Shown: piece by piece, positions 37,435 to 47,650 of the stretch | Numbering within the stretch: position 1 is the first letter of the stretch | Layout: each line of letters opens with the position of its first letter | Source of the DNA: Epiperipatus broadwayi | Lineage: Eukaryota > Onychophora > Udeonychophora > Euonychophora > Peripatidae | Direction: 5' to 3' | Assembly (NCBI GenBank): GCA_028023455.1 | Contig: JAQFVV010006270.1 | Span: forward strand, 4,490,834-4,554,833 | Length of the DNA: 64,000 bases | Notes under the pieces: model-generated | What the model was told of the DNA's origin: nothing | Database searches by the model: none | The model's input: only the letters and a program-made list of their open reading frames with translations | Translations under genes and position numbers: made by a program

Positions 37435-37704
37435 TGTTAATACCCGCTGTCTGTGTTGGCAACCCGACCATACATATGATTCAATTTATAAAATTATTCA
37501 AAGTATATAAATTCTTAGATATTAGTGTTACTCAGGAGTCTCTAGTCCTCACCAACCGTTGAGCTAGTTCTTGGTGCATAGCACTGTGCCGTCGATTTCT
37601 GCTATCTGAGCTGTTGAGTTGAGTTTGAATTCAGTTTTGGTTCAGCTGAGTTTGAATCCGATTTGACTTGCGGTGGTGGTGGGTTTCGACCGGTACAATA
37701 AACA
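37435..37704 (+). mobile_element. Candidate solo LTR
   Basis: It begins TGTTAATACC and ends GGTACAATAAACA, weakly inverted ends of TG...CA type. It contains ATATAAAT near 37505 as a possible TATA box and CAATAAA near the 3' end as a possible polyadenylation signal. Length of 270 bp would suit a Copia-like LTR. I found no clean target-site duplication and no second LTR, so the call is tentative; a host promoter is the main alternative. Confidence 0.25.
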
Positions 37705-38224
37705 TTATTATTCATTATGCAGGAATTTTCTTGTGAGAGTTTTTATTGTAATAGAATATCATTTTTATGAAATTATCTACTCATGAAAGTATAAAGACTA
37801 AACACATTTTCAAAAAAAAAAAAAAAAGGCTAATTCATAAATTGACTAATGTATATGATACATGTTTTCAGATTCTTCATATTACACATGGGGAAGGTGA
37901 ATAACTATGTGCGTGTATGCTTAAAATTAAAAAATCAGATATATTAATCTTTAACTGAGATTTAAAGTTTATATATGTGCTACAGATAATCTCTAGTTTA
38001 GAAAATGATTAGTAATAATCATTATTGCATTTATCTGAGATGGATGGTGTCAAAGTTGTGAGTGGAGTGAGTTTGACGATGGTAAATAAAAATGTAACAA
38101 TAACAAAAAACTTCAAAACTGTCATTTTTCATATGATCTAACTGTACAACGAACATCAACAACCTAACCGATAATTTGGCACCTCTTTTAATTTAGATAA
38201 GATTTCTATGATCACTAAAATACA

Positions 38225-38312
38225 TTGTTTATTTTGTTTTGTTTTTAATTTCATTTTTAAAATGTGTATGCGCACACATTTTAAAATAAAATTAAAAAAC
38301 AAAACACATATA
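38225..38312. repeat. Short perfect-type palindrome
   Basis: TTTTGTTTTGTTTTTAATTT through AAAATGTGT and its complement around TGCGCA at the centre. Arms of about 36 bp could extrude as a cruciform. Confidence 0.75.
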
Positions 38313-39464
38313 GTACAGTGCCCATATACCTGAACAATGTAAGCATTATATTTCTCTTCTTTATATATTCACTTTAGCACAACAGTTCTACTAACCCATG
38401 ATTTTCATTTTCTAAAAACTAGAAATATAAAAAAGTAAAAGCAAACTTTAATTACTAACTTTTTAAATACATTGTCATTGATTACATGCTGTCACAAAAG
38501 TAATATTGAAAAGATATTAGAAATGGTACTTAAAACAAAATAAAAAAAAACTAAAATTTAATTGCTAAATGTCAGTCAACTAACACTACTACAAACAATA
38601 AAAGAAAAAAAAATATTGCTAAGCAAACTATTTTGTATATAAAAACTGATGTAAAATTAAGTGTTAAATTTAATAAACAGGAAGTATCATAAATATATAT
38701 CTAATAAATATTAAATTTAATATTTAACTTTCCAAAAGTTTATAATACAATAAAAACACCGTAGGTGTATAATAATGAAGAAAGGGGTATGTTAGTCAAG
38801 TTCGGCTCTGAAAGCAGGAGTGCGGTTAGCATTTGGCACCCATACACAAAATGATTTACTTGAACTATTAAAAGGAGAGTAATTTTAAATAATTATTCAC
38901 ATAATTTCATTTACATTTGCTTAAGCAAAAATAATTATAAAAGATTTATATTTTTGCAGTCAATATTATTTAATAAAAACATACATGTATTTAATTTAAT
39001 ATTTATGTTCATGTTATAAACATGAAACAAGAAATGGTATAATCATATTAAGTATATTATTTGCTGAGCATGCTTTCACCTAATCCATCAAATTCATAGC
39101 ACTCAACTATTCCATAGTTCGTAACACAACTTTATAACCTATTGTTCATTATGTAAATTAAATATACACATATTCAATTTTTTTAATAAAGGAACGCTTG
39201 ATTTTTTTTTATTAATTGTATAGGTGTCTCTAGCAATAGCCCATGCTTCTTTAAACCTTCATTTCCTGTCATCTTTTTCAGTGCAAAACATTTTTAATAA
39301 CTCAAGTATGGCAGAAAAAATTTATAATATATATATATTGATAAGTTGTTTTAAGAAATTAATTTGCTCTAGATTTTTCTAATGAACTAGAAGCTTAGAA
39401 TGATTAGTCATTCTCCAAAGGATATGAATTGGCTCTCTTCAATAAAATACTTTTTTTACCATAA
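38313..39464. other. AT-rich DNA, no gene seen
   Basis: No feature recognised except a slightly GC-richer 80 bp near 38760-38850. Confidence 0.5.
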
Positions 39465-39545
39465 GTCAAAGCATCGGCCGGGAAGCGAACCCAGGACAAC
39501 TGCTTGTAAGGCAGCTGTGCTGACCACTCGGCCACCAACACTTGA
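39465..39545 (-). mobile_element. Minimal tRNA retroposon, copy 4 (best fold)
   Basis: On the minus strand this gives a cloverleaf: acceptor GTGTTGG / CCGATGC, A box in GGCCGAGTGGTCAGC, anticodon stem-loop GCTGC-CTTACAA-GCAGT with anticodon UAC (valine-type), T arm around GGGTTCGCTTCCC. Outside it GTCAA and TTTGAC pair and extend the acceptor helix. Its tail reads TTATGGTAAAAAAA. The flanks are only roughly duplicated (AATAAAATACTTT / AAATAAACTTT). Confidence 0.82.
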
Positions 39546-40129
39546 CAACGAAATAAACTTTGAAATAAAAAATCTGCAAATTTGAAAGTTTTTTTTTTTT
39601 TTCAATGAACAGATAGGAAAGAAAAATTCTTTAGCAACTGAACAAAATGAACGATAATGAAAACAAAACAAACCAAAATACTGAAAGTGAACAGAATTCA
39701 AACCATGTAATTATATTGAAGTTATAAATATGATTTAATGAAAAAAAAGTACAGTTTAAGAATTAAAGTTTACAAATTAATAATTTTAAAAAATGCTTTA
39801 AAGATATAATTAATAAAATTACAGTTTATTTAAATTTAAATGATAGAACTAAATAAAATAATTCATGAAAATGAAAATTCTAGTAAGTAATTTCAATTAA
39901 TAAAGTAAATGAAAGCAATACTTTGTAAAGTGTACTTCTTTTTTAAAAAAGAGGGGGCGGTATGAGAACAAGGAGTGTGTGTGTGTGGGGGGGGTTTCCC
40001 TAAATTAAAATGACTGAATTTTTATGTATATGTTGAATTGATCATAGTTTAGACTTGAAGCAAACTTTAAAAACTGCACCTTTTTAATCTGATTGAAATA
40101 AAAAACCTATTAGTATTTATTTAAAAGAA

Positions 40130-40310
40130 TTTGTGGTGCAGAAATAACACATCTGTCTATCAAGCAATGATTATGATCTGGGATTCAAATAAAATTCTTT
40201 ACAAAAGAATTCGGAATTTTCTCTTATGTAATTGGTCTATAGCCAAATTAATTAGCTATCCAATATTATCAGCAAATTAATATATTACTATTTTTTGCTA
40301 GAGGGTAAAA
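40130..40310 (+). repeat. Probable tRNA-derived SINE remnant
   Basis: GTGGTGCAGAAATAACACATC resembles an A-box region. Downstream, CTGGGATTCAAAT resembles a B box at normal spacing for a tRNA head. No second copy was found in the window, so the 3' limit is arbitrary. Confidence 0.45.
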
Positions 40311-41299
40311 ACACTCAACCTCTCATTATTCTGGCAGTAGCAAGCCTGATAAATATTGCCTTCTCCTTAGCTTATTGTCCATGAGGGATTTCTGGAGAGT
40401 CCTTGGCATCTTTAATTGGGCTAAATAGTAAAAGACTTATCTACTTATTTAAAATGGTCTACTAAACACAAAATAATGATGACTGTAACAGGAAAAAATA
40501 TGTATCACATAAAAAAAGAAATATCTTTATTAAATATATCCATAAAATAAAAATACAAAAAAATGACGTGAGTTAAAACATAATACCATATTACATAGAA
40601 CATAAGACACTTCAAATTTAAGATGCAGTAGGATTTTAAGTTCCGAAATTGGGAGAAAAAATTTAAATGATTTTATTGAAAAATAAGAAACATTTTTATT
40701 TACTTAAATAGAAACTAATATAAATATAATAATCTCACCTAATTTATTACCAATCTTCTTCAGATACTTTATTTCTACATCTTCACTTTCAGAACGTGAA
40801 TTCTTATTTTCACTATTCCACCAGGATAAAACATCTTCAGGCCATTTAAATTGTTAGCAATGAAACATTTTAAGAAAGATTTTTTGATAATTTCTTTAGG
40901 TATATTTTTTCAAGACTTTAAAAGCCACTCAAAATTAAAATTGTCATGCAATTCTACATAAAAGATATTAACGATCATAATATTATGGAAAATACAACTT
41001 TGGCAGAAATAAGATGTTAAAATAATTGCATTCAACCTGCTATGGGAAAGTTGATGGCACAAACAAATACATTTAATTCATAATATCTGTTAATGTTTGC
41101 ATTTTTAGTATATATATAATGTTTGCATTACAAAGTATTTTTTTTAGTGTAAAAACTGTAAATTTTTTAAATATTATAATTTCTTTGTCAATTTGCTTCC
41201 ATGTAAAAGTAAATTTTTCTAAAATAATTACAGTAATATTTTCACAAATATTTTCTGAAAAAAACTATAAATGTTTAAAAAAAAAAGCTAAAACATACA
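40311..41299. other. AT-rich DNA, no gene seen
   Basis: No gene supported; the open frame at 41119-41370 is low-complexity and overlaps the next repeat. Confidence 0.5.
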
Positions 41300-41765
41300 T
41301 TTTCACTTGGAAAATCAAAATGAAGAATATTGGAACTATCAAAATTGTTGACAGATGCTCTCTTGTGTAGAGAACAAAAAACAACCAATCAGCACCTTCA
41401 AAGCAAGTTCTTATCTCATTGTTATACCTTTAAATTTAAATACTATCGATTTATTAGTTGTAAAAAAAATTCAAAAGATTATTCAATACAGTTTTCTCAA
41501 TAAAATAACATTAAAATCAGCAAAATAATGTTAATAAATTCTAAAATATGTTTTTACTTTGAAAATCAAAACAAAGATATTAGAACTGTCAAATCATTGG
41601 TAGATACTCCCTTCTGTAGAGAACAAAAACAACCAATCTTCACCTTGGAAATCAACTTATTATCTCATTGTTATATTGATTAATTAGTTGTAAAAAATCC
41701 TAAAAATTATTCCATACAGGTTTGTCAATAAAATAACCGTAAAAATCAGCAAAATAACATTAAAA
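41300..41765. repeat. Tandem direct repeat, two copies, period about 250 bp
   Basis: 41300-41532 and 41551-41763 align along their length: GAAAATCAAAA, TAGAGAACAAAAA-CAACCAATC, TTATCTCATTGTTATA, ATTAGTTGTAAAAAA, TCAATAAAATAAC and AAAATCAGCAAAATAA. Moderately diverged, so an old duplication. Confidence 0.7.
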
Positions 41766-42960
41766 GTAGCTGTTGAGAGAGAGAGTTAAAGCCATTTATG
41801 AAATTAATCCAAAAAATATTGACATTCAATGTTAAATCTTTTTTATTATTATTAAAAAAGATTTAATGTGCTATTCTACACAGGTCAACAATCATAATAC
41901 TATGTGCACATATAGTGTAAAGCAAAGACCTGCAGAAAAAGTTTTAAAATTTTTTCTGCCCAATTTAATATGCATCCCTTTTTTGCAGGTCCAAAATTTG
42001 AAAAAAAATGTGTGTCTAATATTCAATGTAATATGATAAAAAACAGAATCAAAAAACCCTAACATATTAAATCATTCTTGCTGCAAATAGTATCATAGAT
42101 TTTCTATATAACTTTTTCTCTAGAAAGCATTGCTAGTTAACTTTTGATTTTTTGCTATTGTTATTAATAAATATTTTTTTTAAAATTTAAATTTAGAAAA
42201 TCCATGTTTAGCTGTTAGTAGATGCAGAAAAAGTCAAAAAAATTATTAAATAACAATATTTAGAAAGATGTATTCAAAATCATTTTCATATACAGTACAA
42301 ATTTCTACTATAATACTCTGAATTCAATCATTCATTTCCCATAAGATCTCTTTACCATATATCCTTGGGTTCAGTTAGTTAGGAGACAAAATTTAAACTT
42401 ACCTATTTTATCAATAATTGTAATAAATAAATGGACAATTCTTAAGTAGCACTAGATAAAATTTGTTTTGTTTTTTTTACATACTGAGAGAAATGTTGAT
42501 GTTGTTATTTCAACCTTAAGTATCCTCATCCCAAGTTGCGGCCAATGGTTATCTAGTTTCCAAATTTTCATAATTTATTTTTTAAAAATAAATATATTCC
42601 TTATTATGAATTTATTTTATTTTATTATTGTAATAATAAATAAATAAACAGCTAGTTAATTTTGTAAGATACTTAACTTACATTCAGATCTTATCATATT
42701 AGCAAATGCTATTATATGTTAAAAGAATATGAATTAAATTCTAATTTTAGAGTTTACTTTACTAATGTCATTGTCATTATTGTAAAAGATGACAAAAATA
42801 TGTAAGATAAAACCAAAGGTATTCAGAAATTAAAAAAAAATGCAATTAGTAAAAGTTTAAAATTAAACTAGATCAAATTATGGTCAGTAAGATTTTTTTT
42901 TAGATAGTAAAGAAAAGAATTTTCTTTTAAGTTTTAAAATTAATTAATCAATTTGAAAAG
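41766..42960. other. AT-rich DNA, no gene seen
   Basis: Contains a 20-bp inverted pair around AAATCTTTTTTATTATTATT near 41835-41872. No gene. Confidence 0.5.
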
Positions 42961-43053
42961 CATATGGATGCCTTTGTTTAAAGGGGACATATATAGAGGC
43001 AGGGAAGAAAGAATTGAGTTTTTGTAAAGATTTTCTAAGCTGTTACAATTATG

Positions 43054-43263
43054 TCACACTATGACCAGAGAGTAAAATGCATGTTTCTCTGCCCATCTCT
43101 GAGGAGCATGAGTATAGTTCACCATAGTACTTATAGAAGATGATGCTGCTAAAGTCCCTGCCTCCAAGTTGCTGACATACCATGCCTTTGCCATCAAGAG
43201 GAAGCCCTCAGTATATAATGCTGAGTGAACAGCCACCCAATAGCCAAGAACACTACTAAACAA
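43054..43263 (-). other. Unidentified open frame of balanced composition
   Basis: Sixty-nine codons including MAKAWYVSNLEAGTLAASSS and WAEKHAFYSLVIV. Composition is more balanced than in the flanks, which hints at an old coding sequence or a mobile element. I cannot assign a family and saw no splice context that would support a host exon. Confidence 0.25.
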
Positions 43264-43299
43264 TTAAAGCCTCTTTAATATTTTGCTTTCATTGCTTAC

Positions 43300-44740
43300 A
43301 TAATTATTTATTAACTGTTCTTTAAAAATCTGTTTTCTTTTAGTATTATAAAATATTCTTATTGTATTATTGAAATATGTTTTCATATTGTGTTTTAACC
43401 TATGATTAATTAATTTGATATTAAGGAAGATTGACTATTGTAATATACTCAATCCTTCTTAAATCTGCTTCTTATTATTTAAGAATCAGATGAAGGAGGT
43501 AAAATTAGTAAATATATTTCAGTGACTAAATATTTAACAGCCCAGTAATTTTGTCAAGAAATTTAAATCCCTCCTCTCATTGATTTTAATGTTTTTTTTA
43601 TTATTATTATTATGCTATTTTAAGCTTGTCTATTTAAAATCTATTACTTCAAATACATAATCTGAGCCATTAGCATAATTATGAATGGTTTATAAACAAC
43701 TTTCAATTTTATAATTAAAACTGAGTGCCAATAAGTTAAAACTTTCTTTTCTTTTTACAAGGGATAGATATATATGTATACTATTATAGAATTAAAAACT
43801 TTAACTACTTCAGCTTCAAGCCGCCATATTGAATTTTTTTAAATACTGGCCTGAGACACAATTTTCACAATAACTTCAGTTTTCATTATGTTAGAGCAAA
43901 AACAATTACATTGTTAGAAACTAGAAAAATTAAGGAAAACAATAAACATAAAATAAATAGTGATAACTATATAAAAAATAAGGAAAAAAGAAATTTTCAC
44001 ATCCAAAATAATTATTTTATTGTTTGTTCATAATTTGGAAATTAACATTAACTAAAATTCAAAATACATTTTCAGTGATAAGTTCTTTATATTCCTCACA
44101 AAATTATCTTTCTAAACATGTATAACATGTCTTATCTGAGCTAATCCACAGCTTCACAATCTCCAAAAGAAGTCGGATATGACTTCTTCATTTTTATCTT
44201 GTACCCCAAATGTTCTAAATGTCAAGGCAAACTATAAAGAAAAAGATTTATCCTAATAAAAGATACAAAAGAAATCATCATAGCAATTGGCTTCTTATCT
44301 ATCTAAAACTAGAAATTGTAGGCTACTGTCTATATCACTGATAAAATGAGTTTCATCTTTTCATTTTATATTTTTTTGTGTACATCAGTGATGTTTATAT
44401 TCTTTATGCACAGAAGTGATGCTATCTTGTTATATTTATTGTACCACATAGATATAATTTATTTGCATACAGTTCATTTGTTAGCTATAGACTTGAAAAT
44501 AATATTATGAAACATATAGCAAAACCAAAGCATGAACAAGAATAAACAAAAACATAAACAAGAATCAGAATTTGATTATATGTTTGTGTATGCAATGTTT
44601 GTATACATTTGATTATTAGTTTTATAACTCAGTACTTGTAAACCATATTATATAAACATAATTAATGATTTTCAAAAAGTGTCGGTAGAACGTTAGAAAA
44701 TTATGATAGATATGAATTCTATATGAGCATATATAACTAC
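43300..44740. other. AT-rich DNA, no gene seen
   Basis: No gene or repeat recognised. Confidence 0.5.
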
Positions 44741-45070
44741 AAATTAACACACACTAATTACAAACTAAAATTCTTAAAAAAAATTTTTTTTTCAAAAAAT
44801 TAAAAATTTTACTTACAAGAAAATTATGTTGATGCTCTATTGTCGGCCTTGTTTGTGAATAACACTGGAGAAATATTCACTTGCAGTCCATAAATCATTT
44901 TCCCAAATTAACACACACTAATTACAAACTAAAATTAATAAAAAAAAAAAATTTTCAAAAAATTTAAAATTTTTAGTTACAAGAAAATTACATTGAATTT
45001 TTATTGTAGGCCTTGCTTTTGAATAACACCGGAGAAATTTTCACTTGTGGCCCGTAAATCATTTTTGTGT
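44741..45070. repeat. Tandem direct repeat, two copies of 164 bp
   Basis: 44741-44904 and 44905-45070. Both begin AAATTAACACACACTAATTA, contain TTACAAGAAAATTA, GGCCTTG-TTTTGAATAACAC and end with a GTAAATCATTTT-like block. No coding potential. Confidence 0.78.
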
Positions 45071-45232
45071 TTTATTGCTTCGTGATAAGTACAAAAATTA
45101 TCAAAAAAACAAAAAAATTAAATACTGTGGTCGATTAAAACTGTTGCCAAAAATCCAAATTTCAGCTGATTTTTTGAGGTAAAGATCGTTTGAAAGCTTA
45201 GACATTGAGCTATAAAATGGGCATATTTTGAT

Positions 45233-45285
45233 TGACGTCATACCGAAAACTTTTTACGTCAGTAAAGAAAGAAAGTAACACGTCA
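45233..45285. promoter_or_regulatory. Cluster of three CRE-like ACGTCA sites
   Basis: TGACGTCA at 45233-45240, ACGTCA at 45256-45261 and ACGTCA at 45280-45285. The palindromic TGACGTCA is the known binding site of CREB/ATF bZIP factors. Three sites within 53 bp is unexpected in such AT-rich DNA. No adjacent transcription unit is visible, so a role is only inferred. Confidence 0.35.
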
Positions 45286-45659
45286 TCAAATGAGCACACG
45301 AAGTGCGCACTTAACGCCAACAACGCAGAAAGAGTTAATAAAGCTAAAACTTTATTTTCTTTTGACAAATATATATGTATATTGTAGATAAGATAGTTTA
45401 ATTCTATAAAACTTTTAATATAATTTATAATTAAACCTTATAATTGTGAGGCTAACATATCAATATTTCCTTATATATGTAGGAGTTGTGGGAAAGATCT
45501 CTAATTAAGTAGGGAGTAATTTTCTTTACCAAATTTTTTTTATTGTATAAAATAACTGCATGTGCCTTGATTAAACCTACATAATAGATGTCCATGTACT
45601 GTAACTTATGACATGACTGTTCATGTTTTATTTTATAAGTATTTAATGTTAAGGCCAAA

Positions 45660-46500
45660 TATGTTATGTATATTTAGTATTATTGGGTCGATTGATTTCA
45701 TGTCTATTTTATTGTGTTTCTTCAGCAGACATATATCCCTGCTTTGGAAAATTTAATTTCATGGGTTCCTTTTGAATAAGTTCCATGCAAGTGTAGGATT
45801 ATTCCTTTCATTTTCAGACCCAGAGGATCTTGTTTTCATCTTGTTACCAGTACAGTGGATCATTCCTGCCTGTTAATGAATGTTATTAAGAGTTATATGA
45901 AGATGCTTTCATTCCACGACCTATTTATTCTATGAAATTTGGATCTAACTTTGCAAAAGCGATTATATTCCTGTTATTGCCTTCTTGATGAATTTTTTAT
46001 TACGTTAGTAACTCAGTACCACATTTGTTATCCTTATGTATAGTCAAGCCTAATATTTCACCAATAATGGGTCATGAGAGCTATGCAGTCATCTATTTTA
46101 ACCATATTTTCTAGAGCTAATTAAACTTATCCCATTTCATTTATTATCATGTAACTGCTTGAGGGACATCTGACCCAAAGATTGCAAAATATGTCATCTG
46201 AGGTCCGTTATCTATATGTTATACATTGAAACTCTTTAATGTCATTTTCACTTCTCCAATGAGTCTAGCAACAAATTAAGTGGTATTCATTTCTTTTGTT
46301 TATATTGCATTGGGTGTCTTTTTTGCCACAAATGAAATCATATCATTATGATCAAGTTCTAGGAGTCTCTCTCCCTGATCATAAAGGTAATTAAAATGAA
46401 TTATTATGTGGGGTTGGAATGAGTTGTGGTCTAAATTACCCTAGTAGTGATTTTGCTGTTGTCAGCTCATTTCGACTGTTGCAATAAATGCACTCAAAAT
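45660..46500 (-). other. Possibly decayed coding sequence, family unknown
   Basis: On the minus strand several protein-like pieces follow each other, including ERLLELDHNDMISFVAKK, FVARLIGEVKMTLKSFNV and HIDNGPQMTYFAIFG, split by stops. Composition is less AT-rich than the flanks. I could not match a family. An old mobile-element protein is the likeliest reading. Confidence 0.25.
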
Positions 46501-46514
46501 TAGATAAAGAAATA

Positions 46515-46640
46515 TAAAGTTAATTGCTATCTAATGAGTATGTCAATCATGCTAGGATATTAAAGCATTAGATTTAAAATAACAGATCTAGTCTTCAAAT
46601 CCAGCTTTCTTACTTAAATAGTCATTTGGGACTGAACTAA
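46515..46640 (+). repeat. tRNA-like SINE fragment
   Basis: AATGAGTATGTCAATCATGC is followed by GGATATTAAAGCATTAGA and a B-box-like CTTCAAATCCAGC. Its start (GCTATCTAATGAG) is also found in the foldback at 46717-46921, so both may derive from one family. Confidence 0.4.
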
Positions 46641-46716
46641 GTTCAGATACACCATATATTAATAATAACTTTAGCAATATAAAATCACCACAACCTTAAA
46701 TGCAAAAAATATAATA

Positions 46717-46921
46717 GCAAAGAAATCAAGTCATATATCAGGTAATTTAATAAGCTTGTATTACAAATGTTATCTAATGAGCATGCCAATAGCTAGAAAC
46801 TGGTCTGAGGTTAGGGATATTCTGAAAAGCTTGTTAAGTGCTAGTGGCATGCTCATTAGATAACATTTGTAATACAAGCTTATTAAATTAAGTTATATGA
46901 TATATGACTTGATTTCTTTGC
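46717..46921. mobile_element. Foldback element, about 75-bp arms
   Basis: 46717-46794 and 46839-46921 are nearly perfect inverted copies (GCAAAGAAATCAAGTCATAT, TTAATAAGCTTGTATTACAA, ATGTTATCTAATGAGCATGC), with a 44-bp unpaired centre. The right arm carries a 5-bp insertion. No coding capacity. Confidence 0.75.
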
Positions 46922-47254
46922 AAAGTTAATTGCTGTACTTTTAATAATGTAAATGATGAAATCTTTTATTTTGTTGTTACTCTTTTTTATGTTTGCAATA
47001 AGAGTCATCATTACCTTTGATATATCAGAAATAAATTACAAGATCATTGATTAAAATTGAGCAAATAAATGATATTTTATACTTATGTTTATAACAAAAT
47101 TACAAGCGTGTTGAGGTGCTGGAAAGAGAAGCTATAATATTTATATGAATTGATAAAATAACTGACAACTGAGTGCTTTCAAGGTATTTTGCCTCATATT
47201 CATAGCTATACAAAAACAAATAGTGCAGAGTAAAATGTAAATGGCAATATGCAA

Positions 47255-47650
47255 ATTATATTTAAATTATTTAATTAGCCCAATGTTTGGAAATATCAAA
47301 GCAAGTGTCATATCTATTAATGGAGTTGTTGTTGCTAGTAATAAAGTATGCTTCTTTGATTTTTTATTTACAGTCGTTCTTCTCAATGCATACTATCCTA
47401 GAGTTGGATGATTCAAATATGTGATCAGTCCTTTTTGAGGGGTCCAAAAATATTGATGAATTGTCATTCTATTGTTAATAGTGGCTTTGGTTTCACCATA
47501 GTAAATAGCACAGCATTCAGGTTGAGAGCATGAGATGCTATAAACAATGGTGGGGGGGGGGTTTGAGGGGGAGATTAACTTTGTCTTTAGAATTATTAAT
47601 AAGATGGTTAATGCAGGGAGGTGTGCAAAAGCTGATTAGTAAATTATTTC
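47255..47650 (-). pseudogene. Penelope-like GIY-YIG endonuclease, decayed
   Basis: On the minus strand the fragment starts near 47650 with LLISFC and LINNSKDKVNLPLK, crosses a C10 run (47552-47561 as G on plus) where the frame slips, and then gives TIVYSISCSQPECC, AIYYGETKATINNRM, and after further shifts EKNDCK, a stop, KIKEAYFI, SINRYDTCFDISKHWAN. These are the GIY, YYG, conserved-Glu helix and C-terminal parts of a Penelope-type GIY-YIG nuclease, matching the copy at 61548-62005 part by part, including the Cys pairs around the GIY strand. No reverse transcriptase is recognisable upstream (47650-47760). The copy is 5'-truncated and has at least one stop and two shifts. Confidence 0.72.

Noticed and set aside
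37435-37704. Confident LTR call
   Set aside because: Ends are only weakly inverted, no clean target-site duplication and no partner LTR; kept as a low-confidence feature.
39465-39545. Genuine tRNA-Val gene
   Set aside because: The cloverleaf is good, but paired leader/trailer, a tail and related copies with target-site duplications show a retroposon family. A real gene would not need these, although this copy could be close to the source.
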